Under the pieces are notes generated by a model. That model searched no databases. It was not told where the DNA came from and saw only the letters and a list, made by a program, of their open reading frames with translations. A program made the position numbers and the translations under genes. DNA of 64,000 bases from Solenopsis invicta (taxonomy: Eukaryota; Arthropoda; Insecta; Hymenoptera; Formicidae), in assembly GCF_016802725.1 (NCBI RefSeq), contig NC_052667.1, positions 15,343,346 through 15,407,345 on the forward strand. Reading direction: 5' to 3'. Shown piece by piece: positions 52,961-62,981 of the stretch (position 1 is the first letter of the stretch; every line of letters starts with the position of its first letter).

Positions 52961-54784
52961 AGGCATCAATGCAACGCACTGTATCATATCTCGCTATACA
53001 CGTTTCATTATCTCATACACATCTTCGCACTCGAGGTAATAGAAAAGACTGTCTGTGCCTGTATATAATATACTACATTTATCATGATATAAAGGAAGCA
53101 TATACTCGTGTTGGAATTCGTATAGACAGATTTTTGAAATGTCGAGTATGCACATATCCACATAAATCGATTTGTTAAATTTCACCAAGAGTTTAGGCAA
53201 TTCAACGGCAACTAAGTTTTCAGCGAAAATTATAAAAATTGGGTCGTGATATTGTAGCATCAGCGCCGTAACGGCCTCCTCATTGCGTTAATAATTTAAT
53301 GTCAGAATGATTACGTACATTTTCCATTGTTTTTCCAAATACTGCATTTTTCATCAATTTATATAAATTATTCTTGAAATCATTTTTTGCGTTTGCTCTT
53401 AATTTTGTATTTAATTCAATATAATCGCGGAGACAGGTGAATTGAGCAAATTGAAGTATGCAATGTATTTTTATAATTTTGAGTCTATTACGTGTGCATT
53501 TTTGAAAATTTCGACAATGGACGTAATGCTTTTTGTCATATACTGTGGCAAATAATTTATATTGCTTTAACTCTGGCAGTTTATTGCGTGAAGGACAGAA
53601 CGGAAGGCCTGTGTATCGAGCGTGTAAATGTTTTCGATAGTGAAGGTCGATTTCAAGAATATACCCGGTGTTCGAATCCGAATCGATCGCGTTTACATCA
53701 AAATTTTTAACGTCTTTGACCCATTTAAATTTGCCATATGGCAATGGTTAACACATTCCGTGACCGTATAAATTATTTATGTCAAAATAAATAAGACGAT
53801 GGTTTTGACGGATCGTAAGACTGCATGTATTTATTATTGGCTTTTGCATATCTGCCTGAGCATTGACTTAAGTCGTTTTCATTGCACTTGACAGCATCAA
53901 TGTCTATAAACAACTCAAATCTAATACCTGTTATCTTCAACATTGCATTCCAAGCATAGCCAGGCAATGTGTAATAATGCACAGAGTCCAGACTGTAACT
54001 CTCTGCATGCTTTTTTCACGGAAATTTTGAAACACGTCAGATAGCAATAAGACATCGGTTTTCAAGTATAAGTCACTATATTCGCCCAGGGTTTCAATTG
54101 AGAACCGCTGCCACACGTTTTCCGCTTGAGCATAATCACTCTTTGATACCGTCTGCCCGGTAAGCAAACTATGAAAAGATTCGCGCGGAGGTAAATGTGT
54201 ATCATTTAACTTATCCTCGTGATATATGTACTCGTACGGAAAAACACCTTTGTGCGTAAACAATTTAAAATTCTCGTGAGACAACGAGGAAAATTCAGAA
54301 CGAGTAATTTTCAATTGATCAATATTTAGAAATAACGCCAATTTTTCGAGACACAAATTCAAAAAATTACATAAATCAATGAATCTAAACCGTATGCAAT
54401 TTTGTACTTTGCTGAATTCTGTTCCTACGCCGGTAGCTGCGACACGTTTGGTAAACGAAATATATTTTTCTTTATTAATTGGCAACAAATCTATCTTTCC
54501 TTTAAACACGGTAGCAATTTTTTTTATGATAAAAGGCGCGTCGTAACCGGATAAATTATGAAACACGAACGGAATAACGTACGTAATTTTATAATTTAGA
54601 TTACACTTATTATGCGCTGGACCACGATAGTTGCCGATCAGATGACAATGGTCAAGCACTCGCCGATTATCAAGTCACTCATAACGAGTAAGGCGCTTAT
54701 TTGATTTGAATGATTTTTTGCATATACGGCAATGCGTCGCATTAATGAATGCTTCTTTTTGCTGTCTAGTTAATTGTTCTATGA

Positions 54785-56569
54785 AAACTGTGACGGTGGT
54801 TTTACGCCCCTGACACAAGTCTCAGTCGTCCGCTCACAGCATGGTTCAAGAACGCGATAATCATCCCTCTCAAATAATTATTAGCGTACGGAATTGGGCG
54901 CCAGGCATGAGAGAGCGTGCCCCTCTTTTTGATTCACTAATTTCGCGACTTTACGTTAACGCTAATGACCATGAGCGGTGACGATACGACCATTCGGCAG
55001 CTCCCCGCTAAGTCGGTAAAAACGCGAGGGGGGGAGGGGGTTCGGTACGGGTGATTGAGAGAGCAAAGGAGAATCGCAAAATAACAAGGCGAGAAGTAAC
55101 AGAGATAATGTAACAACGTATATTTTGACTCCTTGGGTTAGTAGAATACAAAGCCTCGCACGCGGTCGGCCGACGTGCGGAATGCGTTACAGAATCGCGG
55201 AATGTTACTCGGAGCTGTTAAACGATCGGACAATATCGTACGGCAGTCACAAGCGGAACGATTCAATAACCGCAGTGAGGCGGTCGCCGCGGGAGAAAGT
55301 GCATACATCAAGGCTGTATATCGCGAAGTAATTTATGCACACGCTAGCCGAAAGATCTCGCGATTTCTTCTACCGCTACTACCGCTATTAAGCTAAGTTC
55401 AACCCGCAAAATTATACAAATCTCACACACACAATTACAAGACTTACAATACACCGACGGCTTGGCTGTGGCGATACAGGCGCAAATACCGGAACAAACG
55501 AGATTACGTCCATACGGCGGGATCGGGCGAGCGACGTCGCGGCGGCAATGTAACGACTGTTACATTGACGGGCGTTACAACATTCTGCGCGAATACGCGA
55601 CAATTACAGGGACTCTACTTAACTCTGCTAGTCGCGACACCACTCGTCTTCGATCGCGAAATTGGTACAAAACTCGAGTTACGCTCGTCTCACCCTTCGG
55701 CGCGGCATGGAACCTCTCTCTGCGTCCTCTCGTGATTGAGCTTCCTGTGTTCTGCTCTCTGGCCCGGGACACGCTCACAGCACAAATGAGCATCGATCCT
55801 CGATCCTGCGGGAGGCCCGTGGTAATTATCGCGCTTTAATTATCGCCGCTGCCGCTTTCGCATTGGCTGTTATCAGGCGACTAGATCCTGGCGGTATGCG
55901 CATTATTCTATTGTTCTGCGCTTCTGACATCGATAGCGCGCGAGACCCAAATTCGGTAGGTAATTTTCATCTGTAACGTTCGGCGTCCCCGAGAACTGAT
56001 ATCGGCCGGCCTTGTCTCCAGTGGCGGATGGCCGCCGCCTCAGGCTTTCTCTGTACGGTTCTAGTTATCGCCTCGTTCTCGTTCTTGCTTTCAGCGTTGG
56101 TTGGCATAACTTTGCGCTACTTCCGCCTGCGGAATTGTAACTCTGCCGTTCCTGAAAAATTAACTCCTGACAGACAAGTTTTCTGTTCGGCGGCAAACGG
56201 GAAAGACAGTGTAAGCGGTACAACCTGCAAACCTCCGCGTCTCGGGGTGCTCTGTGAGTCCCTCGGTGATGTTCCTGGATTCTTGTTTCCTCTTCGGTAC
56301 CTCCGGGCGGACGAGACGTTTTACTAGCGCAAGGTGTTTTCTCGCAGTCACCTGCTATCTCCTCGATGGATCTACCGCCAACTTCAATTTAATAGCGCGC
56401 GCAGAGACGGCACAGGAACGAACACATATACTTAAACGGTGTACCGCTCGCGTCAACTGAACCGCGCCTGCTTCCGAACCGAAAGGACGCAGCATCCGTG
56501 TCGCGTTTTGCGGTCAGGCCATGCGACACTTGTGACGGACAACGAACGCAAGTTGCACCGTCACAAAAC
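54785..56569 (-). mobile_element. Solo LTR of 1,777 bp in the polymerase gene, AAAC duplicated
   Basis: TGTGACGGTG at 54,789 and CACCGTCACA ending 56,565 are 10-bp inverted ends, with AAAC at 54,785-54,788 and 56,566-56,569. Polymerase coding stops at one side and resumes at the other, so this is a clean insertion. TG...CA ends and a 4-bp duplication suit a Ty3/gypsy LTR. The inside is unusually GC-rich compared with its surroundings, and open frames there on both strands look compositional. Orientation is a guess. Confidence 0.7.
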
Positions 56570-56985
56570 ATAGGCGGATATTCGGGCTTTCATGTCATGC
56601 GTTAAATTTTCTAATTTTTTTGCAAACCACGCGACGCAGTTCTTATTGCGGTGAAAGTGATACTTTAATAAGGTGTTATTGTACAAGCATTTAACATAAT
56701 ATGCTATGCTTAATACCTTGTGATGCTCATACAAGAATCTCAAAGCGTTTTCTGTTTCATTCTCCATCTTACGCAATACACATTCTAAGTCAGAGTAAAG
56801 CACGAAGGGTACGTACTTTTTGTTATTATAATTATCGAATTCCAAATACTTGTCGTCCTCTCTTGGTAACAAAATGGCACAGTCATTTACTTTTTTGCAT
56901 TCCACTTTGTGCGACAGCAACTTTTCTTTTAAGTGGAAATAATGTAGACATCTGTAATATAAAGATTTTTTTTTAATTACAAATT

Positions 56986-56998
56986 TTAAATGAGTGCA

Positions 56999-57050
<52 letters not shown>

Positions 57051-57085
57051 GTGTATATGTATATATATTATTAGTAGTATAGTAA
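56986..57085. repeat. TA microsatellite
   Basis: (TA)n with TG variants at about 57,002-57,070, close to where the polymerase N-terminal coding sequence ends. Confidence 0.9.
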
Positions 57086-57114
57086 GGCGGATTCTAACAC
57101 AGGGATCTGAGGGG

Positions 57115-57490
57115 GGTGCGGGGGCAGGGGGGAAATTTCACGACGCGTCTTTGCCGTACTGACCATGATGATGTCACGTGGGGGGAGCGGGAGGAACATT
57201 TCACGGCATGTATTTGTCGTGCTAACCACGCCTTGAAGGGAGGGGGTGATGCCACATACCTACTCGCTCGCACGCCAATGTTCTTTTTGCCGTGCTAACT
57301 GCGTTTTGGAGGGGGAAGGCGTTGTCACCTCGATTTGTGCAGGGGCAGGGGGAATTTCACGGCACGCGTCTTTGCCGTACTGACCGTGATGATGTCACGT
57401 GGGGGGAGCGGGAGGAACATTTCACGGCATGTATTTTGTCATTCTAACCACGCCTTGAAGGGAGGAGGTGATGCCACCTCGCAATGCTTA
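57115..57490. repeat. GC-rich tandem duplication of about 225 bp
   Basis: Copies at about 57,124-57,260 and 57,346-57,486 share CGTCTTTGCCGTACTGACC, GATGATGTCACGTGGGGGGA and ACCACGCCTTGAAGGGAGG. A third, partial copy of the GCCGTGCTAAC phrase lies near 57,289. Each full copy contains TGATGTCACGTG, overlapping CRE-like and E-box-like words. Confidence 0.8.
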
Positions 57491-58560
57491 TCATAGCATA
57501 GGTGATGGAACACACATGTGTTTTCTTTCTCGCTCCCTCCCATATATTGCGCTCATCAGACGCTGCGATGCGGTGTGGCGATGCATCATCCTCCTTCCCC
57601 CTACACGCACGTTTTATCCTCGCTCGCTTGCTCATGCTCTCCCACGGCTTATTTTATACATTGCACGCCAATGTTCTCAATCGCACGCGTTCTTATTTCT
57701 AAGGTGTTCTCAGGAATGGAAGAGAATAGGAAAAATAATAATAATTTGTTTGAATGTAATATATTTTTTCATTTTATTTATTTTAAAAAGAATATATAAA
57801 AATGGTTTTTATTAACATATTATTTATTAAAATTATTTATTTTATTTTTAATATACACAAATAATTAAATATTTAAAAAATTATAAGAAAATGGAAAAAA
57901 TTATTAAAAATAAGGAACTAAAAAATTATATAAAAAATGATATGAAAAAATATATACGATAAATTGATAAAACAAATTGTGCGTGACATGGCGACGTTAT
58001 CCTCCTTGTCCTTTTTCTGCTTTGTCCTTCTCCTAGTCATTAAGATAAGCGATAAAATAAACTAATAGATTATAAAGCGCAGTAAGGAAATTATGGACAG
58101 AGAAGGAGAACTTACCTTAAAAGCGCGGTGGTACAATCCGTACCACACGATCACCACTAATGGTGTTTACTTCGATCCGGAGAGAAGTAGGCATAAAGTG
58201 GGATCGATTGTAATCTTCCACCTACGGATCTGCTGCTTGCCACCATAATGGTGACCCTCTTCGCAAATGTGGTGCAACTCTCGATTCTACAACCACTCGA
58301 GGAAGCTCCCTGATCGAGGGTTGAACAATTTGCACACAGGCTTGAGTAGTAACTAGTTAAAAAGAATTTTTATTCATATAACTTTTAACGTAACTATATT
58401 AATTTTATGTGCCATCAACTTTAACTTAATTTAGTTAAAAATTTATTAACTTACCCAACCCTGTTTGTTCATTTCTCCAGAGCAAATGGTTGCGTTCTCT
58501 CGCCCAATGAAAACGCATACATGTACCAAGTGACCGTTGCATATTAAACACTTTTTATAA
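57491..58560. other. Interval without a recognised gene
   Basis: 57,491-57,720 is GC-moderate with pyrimidine-rich blocks. 57,720-58,080 is AT-rich. 58,090-58,345 is GC-richer and holds short hairpins such as GTGGTACAATCCGTACCAC and CACCACTAATGGTG, but matches no RNA family I can name. Confidence 0.5.
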
Positions 58561-58564
58561 CACG

Positions 58565-58910
58565 ATCGCACTATTGAACGTGCATCATACGTCTATTGAA
58601 CCGATATCAAACATCTATTAGACGTCTACGTCTACGTCTACCATACGTCTGTCGTACGTCTACCGTACGTCTATCGTACATCGACCATACGTCTACCATA
58701 CGTCTATTGTACATCGTATGTCTATCATACTACATTGTACTACAGACGTTCGAGTATAGTACGTTAGACGTTTGATAATAGTATGGTTGACGATCATACT
58801 ACTACATTGTACTACTGACGTTCGAGTGTAGTACGTTAGACGTTTCATAATAGTATGGTTGACGGTTCAACCATACTATTATCAAACGTCTAACGTCTAC
58901 GAATTACTTA
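58565..58910. repeat. ACGTCTACCAT-type minisatellite and flanking duplication
   Basis: ACGTCTACCAT/ACGTCTRTCGT units of about 11 bp run from about 58,620 to 58,720. Then a 68-bp segment with GACGTTCGAGT and TAGTACGTTAGACGTTT occurs twice in direct order (from about 58,729 and 58,797). Its end recurs inverted at 58,867-58,894. Confidence 0.8.
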
Positions 58911-58963
58911 TGTATTAAAGGGAAAGATAAAAAAATAAACCATAAATACGTTTACACATTTTT

Positions 58964-59512
58964 TTATTTTAAAGCATCTTTTTGACATTGTAACCAATAA
59001 TTGTATAATTTAAATACATTCTGCATAGCACAATTCTTAATATGTTTTGCACATCGTATAGTGTTCGCTGTATCCAAATTATTTAAAGATTCAATGTCTT
59101 CGTAATCAGCATCCACGGTCTCGATGATAACATTATTTCTTACATTGACATCAAGTATATTCTTCAACCATTCTCGTTTTTCATTGCCTTTAACATATAT
59201 GATAGCTTCATCATCGTTTTTATCATATACAGCTGTTGAAATCAGGTGCTTCGCTTTCGGGTACTGAACTATTCCATCTTCCCGTTGTAATCCATGGTGA
59301 TAAGCAGTCAACCAAGAAACGCAAGATCTTTCGGATTTTGTCAATGCATTCCATGGCATGGAATTCGTAAAAATGTAATGCGTGAGAACGTTTCCTTGTT
59401 TCAATACCGCTACTTCATTTACAATAAATTTTTTTCCAATGGTGAATCCTTGCAGATCCACAAATGTTGGCACAACCATGACAAGTAATTTTTTGAGACT
59501 GTACCATATCAC
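58964..59512 (-). CDS. Polinton hypothetical protein, possibly exonuclease-like
   Basis: A 182-residue open frame directly downstream of the major capsid gene on the same strand. The likely start is the internal Met of MVVPTFVDLQGF (about residue 12), since the first residues run toward the upstream gene. Motifs: VDLQGFTIGKKFIVNEVAVL near the start, WLTAYHHGL, then VIIETVDADYEDIESLN and CAKHIKNCAMQNVFKLYNYW at the end. The order of an Asp-containing beta strand, an Asp pair and a terminal His/Cys helix is reminiscent of the DEDDh exonuclease fold with altered catalytic residues. That is inference by eye. I recognise the protein as a common companion in insect Polintons. Confidence 0.65.
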   Translation of the reverse strand: MIWYSLKKLLVMVVPTFVDLQGFTIGKKFIVNEVAVLKQGNVLTHYIFTNSMPWNALTKSERSCVSWLTAYHHGLQREDGIVQYPKAKHLISTAVYDKNDDEAIIYVKGNEKREWLKNILDVNVRNNVIIETVDADYEDIESLNNLDTANTIRCAKHIKNCAMQNVFKLYNYWLQCQKDALK

Positions 59513-59557
59513 AAAATATCTCGGTATTTTATTAAAGATATTTGCTAACGCTGCATT

Positions 59558-60778
59558 TTACATGATTTTGCGCACAACGTTAGACAATGGACAGTATTCA
59601 ATTACACTATCATGTAAGATAAGGCAATAGGCGGTAGTGCTCGCTGGCACATTTTCTTTGCAATCAAATTTAATGCGCACGTCGACAGTAGCACTTTTGA
59701 TGGACTCGTTTTGCCGCGAGCAATCAATCACTGTAAAAGGTCCTCTTTGCAGAAATGTGACCACGTTAAACAGCGTATCGTAGCAATCACGTCCATAATA
59801 AGATTTATGAAAACGTTGGTACATGTCAAACAGGATGGAGTATCTAGATTTACGAAAGTCTAGATTCAAGTCAACGTACGGATAAAATTCAGAGTTGAGA
59901 TAAAGTTTCACATTGATCAAATTACAATCTTCAAAAATAGTAGCATCTTGAGACATGATATTCTTGCGACCGGTCTGTAGTGCAAAGATAACGAATCGAG
60001 GCTTTTCTAATTGTGTTGCAGTTTTAACAGCCCACGAATGTTTGGTTGTGCTCTGCAACAAGGAGTACTCATACAGATCCCAGGAACGAAAACTCATACT
60101 TAGATATCGCCCGCTTTCCAAAGCTCGTAGTATGGACAATTTATTGACTTCATTTAACGTAACATGTGGCATTTGCCACTGTACTTTGAACAATTCAATT
60201 TCCGGTTCCGTCGTTCTATTCGTTCCCACAATAGAATTGTTATCATTGCGCGCTCGTATCAAAATTAATTCATGGCGTGCGTTAACAACCATACGTTTGT
60301 AATCCTCGCAAAAGCCCAGCAGTAAATTTAGCGGCACGCAAAAATTGAAATAATTTTCCCACAGAGTGGACGACATGTCCCATCCGGCATTCTGCATTAT
60401 CATTCCTTTGTCAAACGTAAGAAATACATAGTTCTTTAGAGTACTAGTGATTCCAACGTTTCTGTTGCGATCAATTTCCACACCGTTGATTTCATATCGA
60501 ATTTCATCAAACATGAACGCTACACAATTATTTCCAAGTTTTATTTCTGATGCATCATCGTCATCATCATCATTTTTTTTTTTCTTCACTAATCTTCCTT
60601 CGACATAGAGAAAACTTTCGCACGGCAATGTGTATAAATCCTGTTGTTGTATAGGTATCCTTATTTCATCACTATGTCCAAACGTAGTGTTAGCGTATGG
60701 ATTATACGAGTGAGTTTCAATCTTGACAATGCTATCGTCAAAGATCGGGTGACCTCCAATGTTTAGAATATCAGACAT
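59558..60778 (-). CDS. Polinton double-jelly-roll major capsid protein
   Basis: An intact 406-residue frame starting MSDILNIGGHPIFDD. It is rich in beta-strand-like segments, with landmarks FGHSDEIRIPIQQQDLYTLP, NCVAFMFDEIRYEINGVEID, NARHELILIRARND, LFKVQWQMPHV, GRYLSMSFRSWDLYE and PRFVIFALQTGRKN. I recognise it as the insect double-jelly-roll-type protein encoded beside the other virion genes of Maverick/Polinton elements. It has no stop or frameshift. An aspartate run (residues 69-74) sits in a variable loop. It starts 1 nt after the stop of the small basic gene upstream. It would form the icosahedral shell. Confidence 0.82.
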   Translation of the reverse strand: MSDILNIGGHPIFDDSIVKIETHSYNPYANTTFGHSDEIRIPIQQQDLYTLPCESFLYVEGRLVKKKKNDDDDDDASEIKLGNNCVAFMFDEIRYEINGVEIDRNRNVGITSTLKNYVFLTFDKGMIMQNAGWDMSSTLWENYFNFCVPLNLLLGFCEDYKRMVVNARHELILIRARNDNNSIVGTNRTTEPEIELFKVQWQMPHVTLNEVNKLSILRALESGRYLSMSFRSWDLYEYSLLQSTTKHSWAVKTATQLEKPRFVIFALQTGRKNIMSQDATIFEDCNLINVKLYLNSEFYPYVDLNLDFRKSRYSILFDMYQRFHKSYYGRDCYDTLFNVVTFLQRGPFTVIDCSRQNESIKSATVDVRIKFDCKENVPASTTAYCLILHDSVIEYCPLSNVVRKIM

Positions 60779-60779
60779 C

Positions 60780-60944
60780 TCAGAAATTTTGTACGGTGAA
60801 TCCCAGTGATCTCAAATATGCAACGTTTGATGGAGTAAGTTTCTTTTTACCAAGCAATTGGATATTCTTGATTGCTGTCTTTTTGATTGTTGTGATCTTC
60901 TTGTTGCAAATTGTGTCTCGCTCTTGCTCATTCAGCACGAGCAT
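60780..60944 (-). CDS. Small basic Polinton protein, 54 residues
   Basis: The ATG at 60,942-60,944 opens a frame to the TGA at 60,780-60,782. It is rich in Lys/Thr/Ile (MLVLNEQERDTI, then a KKITTIKKTAIKN stretch and a KKKLTPSNVAYL segment). It fits exactly into the gap between the penton-like gene (stop at 60,951) and the capsid gene (start at 60,778), leaving 6 nt and 1 nt. That packing, with the strongly basic composition, argues for a real gene. Possible roles are a DNA-condensing or capsid-associated peptide; I do not recognise a family. The opposite-strand frame at 60,796-61,020 is taken as its shadow. Confidence 0.6.
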   Translation of the reverse strand: MLVLNEQERDTICNKKITTIKKTAIKNIQLLGKKKLTPSNVAYLRSLGFTVQNF

Positions 60945-60950
60945 CTCACG

Positions 60951-61691
60951 TTATCGTCTTCGTACGTGCAATCTAACAGTAATCTCCTCTCCGCGGAAAT
61001 CAATTAATCGACCGTTTTGATCCACAATGCGAATAGTCAAGTCAGTAATGCTCCGTACGACGATCGGAAGGTAAATGATTTGTGCAGGCGTTTCCGAGAT
61101 TTTATACCCGGGAGGAACACTCGGTGAAAATTCATGTATCGTATGCACGCACTTGTCGTTGCTATACGCACCAGCGGTCAGGTTACATTCTATGCGAATA
61201 ATGTTTACATTGATTATATTTATAGGTAAGTCTGATTCGTGCCATTGTCGAGGTTCAAGCATACGATTTGAGGAAAATCCCAACAGCGATCCAATGTTGT
61301 CGGATTTGCTAAAATTTATTCGATAAGAGCACTTGATCTTGCTCTTCATAGTATTATTGTTGGCGCGAATCATAATCTCGTTATCCTCGTCTTCATCGAT
61401 CTCTTTATGAAGCAACTTCTTCCTAGTAACATCGTTTGAGACATGAGATATAGCATGTCTCAGATACTTGTCAATGTCACGCAGTTCGTACGATCCTTTG
61501 GGAATGATAATTTCCTTGTCGTCTTTGTCATAGTAAAATTTGTTATTTGAGGAATTTATATTAGGTATCGTATTGTAGGTTTCAAAGTCTGTCAGACCGA
61601 GCTCGTAATCACCATCGCTTAAATCTACAGCTGGAAAGTAACTTACCGTAAGGACGTTACTTTTGCCGGTTAACGTAAACGTCAGTGACAT
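60951..61691 (-). CDS. Polinton penton-like minor capsid protein
   Basis: A 246-residue protein from MSLTFTLTGK. The open frame extends 28 codons further upstream, but that part overlaps the end of the protease gene in another frame, so the internal Met is preferred. Landmarks: YELGLTDFETYNTIPN, PKGSYELRDIDKYL, GSLLGFSSNRML, NIIRIECNLTAGAY and FSPSVPPGYKISETP. These mark the single-jelly-roll penton-like protein of insect Polintons. Intact. It would occupy capsid vertices. Confidence 0.8.
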   Translation of the reverse strand: MSLTFTLTGKSNVLTVSYFPAVDLSDGDYELGLTDFETYNTIPNINSSNNKFYYDKDDKEIIIPKGSYELRDIDKYLRHAISHVSNDVTRKKLLHKEIDEDEDNEIMIRANNNTMKSKIKCSYRINFSKSDNIGSLLGFSSNRMLEPRQWHESDLPINIINVNIIRIECNLTAGAYSNDKCVHTIHEFSPSVPPGYKISETPAQIIYLPIVVRSITDLTIRIVDQNGRLIDFRGEEITVRLHVRRR

Positions 61692-61704
61692 GTTGTATAC
61701 TGAG

Positions 61705-62099
61705 TTAAATAGCGAATTGTTGATCTTTAAATTGATTGTCAACCGATTGTAGAAAACGTAAGCATAGTTGACCACAGTTGCTTTGATTGTAACGTTGATA
61801 ACGCACGTGATTGTACTCGATACGTGTCACATCACTGTTAAAGTATCGCACCAATTCTTGTGGTGGTCGAACAGTTTACCAAAACTGTCGAAATATATAG
61901 CACGATTCCCCCTCTTTGCGTATGCCACCCAATGAGTACCCGGTCCTTCGACACTGTCCAAATTCATGATACCGCTCTCGTTTCGGCGTGCTCCCCCCGT
62001 TGGTAATGAAGTACGCATAAAAATTCCTCGGAAATATGGAATGCGCATACGTTTTGCTAGTTGAAGTAATTCAAGGTTTGTAGTAACACCTTTTGGCAT
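61705..62099 (-). pseudogene. Polinton adenain-like cysteine protease, frameshifted
   Basis: The start is taken at MPKGVTTNLE (62,097-62,099), 11 nt after the stop of the PLA2-like gene. The first frame has FRGIFMRTSLP, GTHWVAYAKRG (catalytic His) and IYFDSFGKL (acid residue), then stops at 61,827. A different frame carries the Gln and Cys block (QSNCGQLC at about 61,755-61,780) and ends at 61,705, 14 nt short of the penton start. A one-base shift near 61,870 separates the two halves. This is either a disabling mutation or, less likely, programmed frameshifting. The protease matures capsid proteins in relatives. Confidence 0.78.
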
Positions 62100-62109
62100 T
62101 TTTAATGTT

Positions 62110-62700
62110 TCATCGACATTTTTTTTTTTTTCTTCTTGATACTCCTCCGCCGCGCTTATACGGAGCGAGATAAACTCCATGACTTTCCATGACACGATTA
62201 TGACGTTTTAATTCCTCCAGTTGACGCTGTGCCGCTTTGTTATCATTTACGGCCTTTGCTACTCCAGCCGCTCCTCCGACCAATGACCCGAGAACTCCCA
62301 ACAATGGCAGGACGGGTAGGATACCACCACGTTTTGCTACCGGAAGTATCCGCTTGCGCGTTGTCTTCTTCTTTTTCTTCTTTGATTTCAGACCCATACC
62401 GATTTTCATCTTGGTTTTCATAGCCGCCCAAATTGCTGTCGCAGCAGCTTTCTCTCCGAGACTTGAATCTCTCGCTGTAATGCGTTTCCGTGCTTTCGAG
62501 GCGAGTATATTATCAGCCACGTGTCTTTTCGCGAGATCGTTGCTGTGCGAATAGGCTATATCATGCTCACGACACGCCGCATCCAATGGATTGATGCCTC
62601 GGTCACCTCGAGCCAATCGCTCTTCTAAACGTGTTCCTGGACCGCAATACTAATAACCGGGGATATGTAATTCGAAAGGAAGTGCATTAATCGCGCGATT
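62110..62700 (-). pseudogene. Polinton PLA2-like protein, with an in-frame stop
   Basis: The frame reads a calcium-loop-like YCGPGT (about 62,632-62,649), then LDAACREHDIAYS with the His-Asp pair, a long Lys-rich stretch, a hydrophobic segment (ILPVLPLLGVLGSLVGGAAG) and a basic end. The HD motif after a YCGPG loop is the phospholipase A2 signature seen in some small DNA viruses and adintovirus/Polinton relatives. An in-frame TAG at 62,650-62,652 just before the loop cuts it from its N-terminal residues. The longest Met-started frame is 62,110-62,616. A role in membrane breach is known for related domains and only inferred here. Confidence 0.72.
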
Positions 62701-62975
62701 TAACAAACTGCAGCCTTTCGCAGGCATTCACAGCAATTCTTTCTCAACGGTGCCGGACCGTCTATATGCGTATGCTGAGACGGTAAATTATAATGTTTGA
62801 AACACCGACGGTACTGTTGAACCTCCGAATCTGTTTTTATATGTTTGGGCAATTTGTCCCATAAATGATCGATGTAATTGTGAAACTTTTGTAGCAAAAC
62901 AACTTTTGGTATATATTTTAACTGTTCGCTAGTCAAACTGTGTACATCACAGATATCTGACACGATAAGAAACAT
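62700..62975 (-). CDS. Polinton small hypothetical protein
   Basis: A 91-residue frame: SLTSEQLKYIPKVVLLQKFHNYI, LWDKLPKHIKTD, VQQYRRCFKHYN and a final CCECL. It starts MFLIVS at 62,973-62,975, about 10 nt after an initiator at 62,985. I recognise it as a frequent Polinton neighbour without known function. It is first of the minus-strand cluster and faces the ATPase across the shared promoter. Helical and weakly acidic/basic mixed; no membrane segment. Confidence 0.6.
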   Translation of the reverse strand: MFLIVSDICDVHSLTSEQLKYIPKVVLLQKFHNYIDHLWDKLPKHIKTDSEVQQYRRCFKHYNLPSQHTHIDGPAPLRKNCCECLRKAAVC

Positions 62976-62981
62976 TTTGCA

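Larger units (their letters stand above)
52582..56985 (-). pseudogene. Polinton protein-primed DNA polymerase B, broken
   Basis: Minus-strand pieces in order: a zinc-finger-like start and exonuclease motif I (VPFVLYSDLEC, codons near 56,791) in 56,561-56,960; a C..C/H..H block (54,567-54,788); DHCHLIGNYRG, FHNLSGYDAPF and YSDLYLKTDVLL in 53,937-54,659; KNDFKNNLYKLMKNAVFGKT in 53,280-53,744; the palm motif in 52,994-53,260; and the C-terminus in 52,582-52,839. The palm box reads YTGTDS where YTDTDS is expected, a single-base change removing a catalytic Asp (codon 53,057-53,059). A solo LTR splits it at 54,789-56,565, and there are several frameshifts. Confidence 0.85.

Noticed and set aside
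55125..56571. Several 60-125 residue frames in the GC-rich block within the polymerase.
   Set aside because: They overlap on both strands inside a clean LTR-like insertion and have no gag or pol motif.
57502..57815. Three overlapping plus-strand frames of 66-115 residues.
   Set aside because: No motif, different frames of one pyrimidine-rich stretch, no supporting start context.
58091..58345. A possible U1-like small nuclear RNA (contains ACTTACCT and GATCAC).
   Set aside because: Beyond these short words the order of stems and the Sm site do not match U1, and no promoter element was seen.
60796..61020. Plus-strand 74-residue frame with a hydrophobic, membrane-like segment.
   Set aside because: It is the exact complement of the small basic minus-strand gene and the end of the penton-like gene, which fit the gene order far better.
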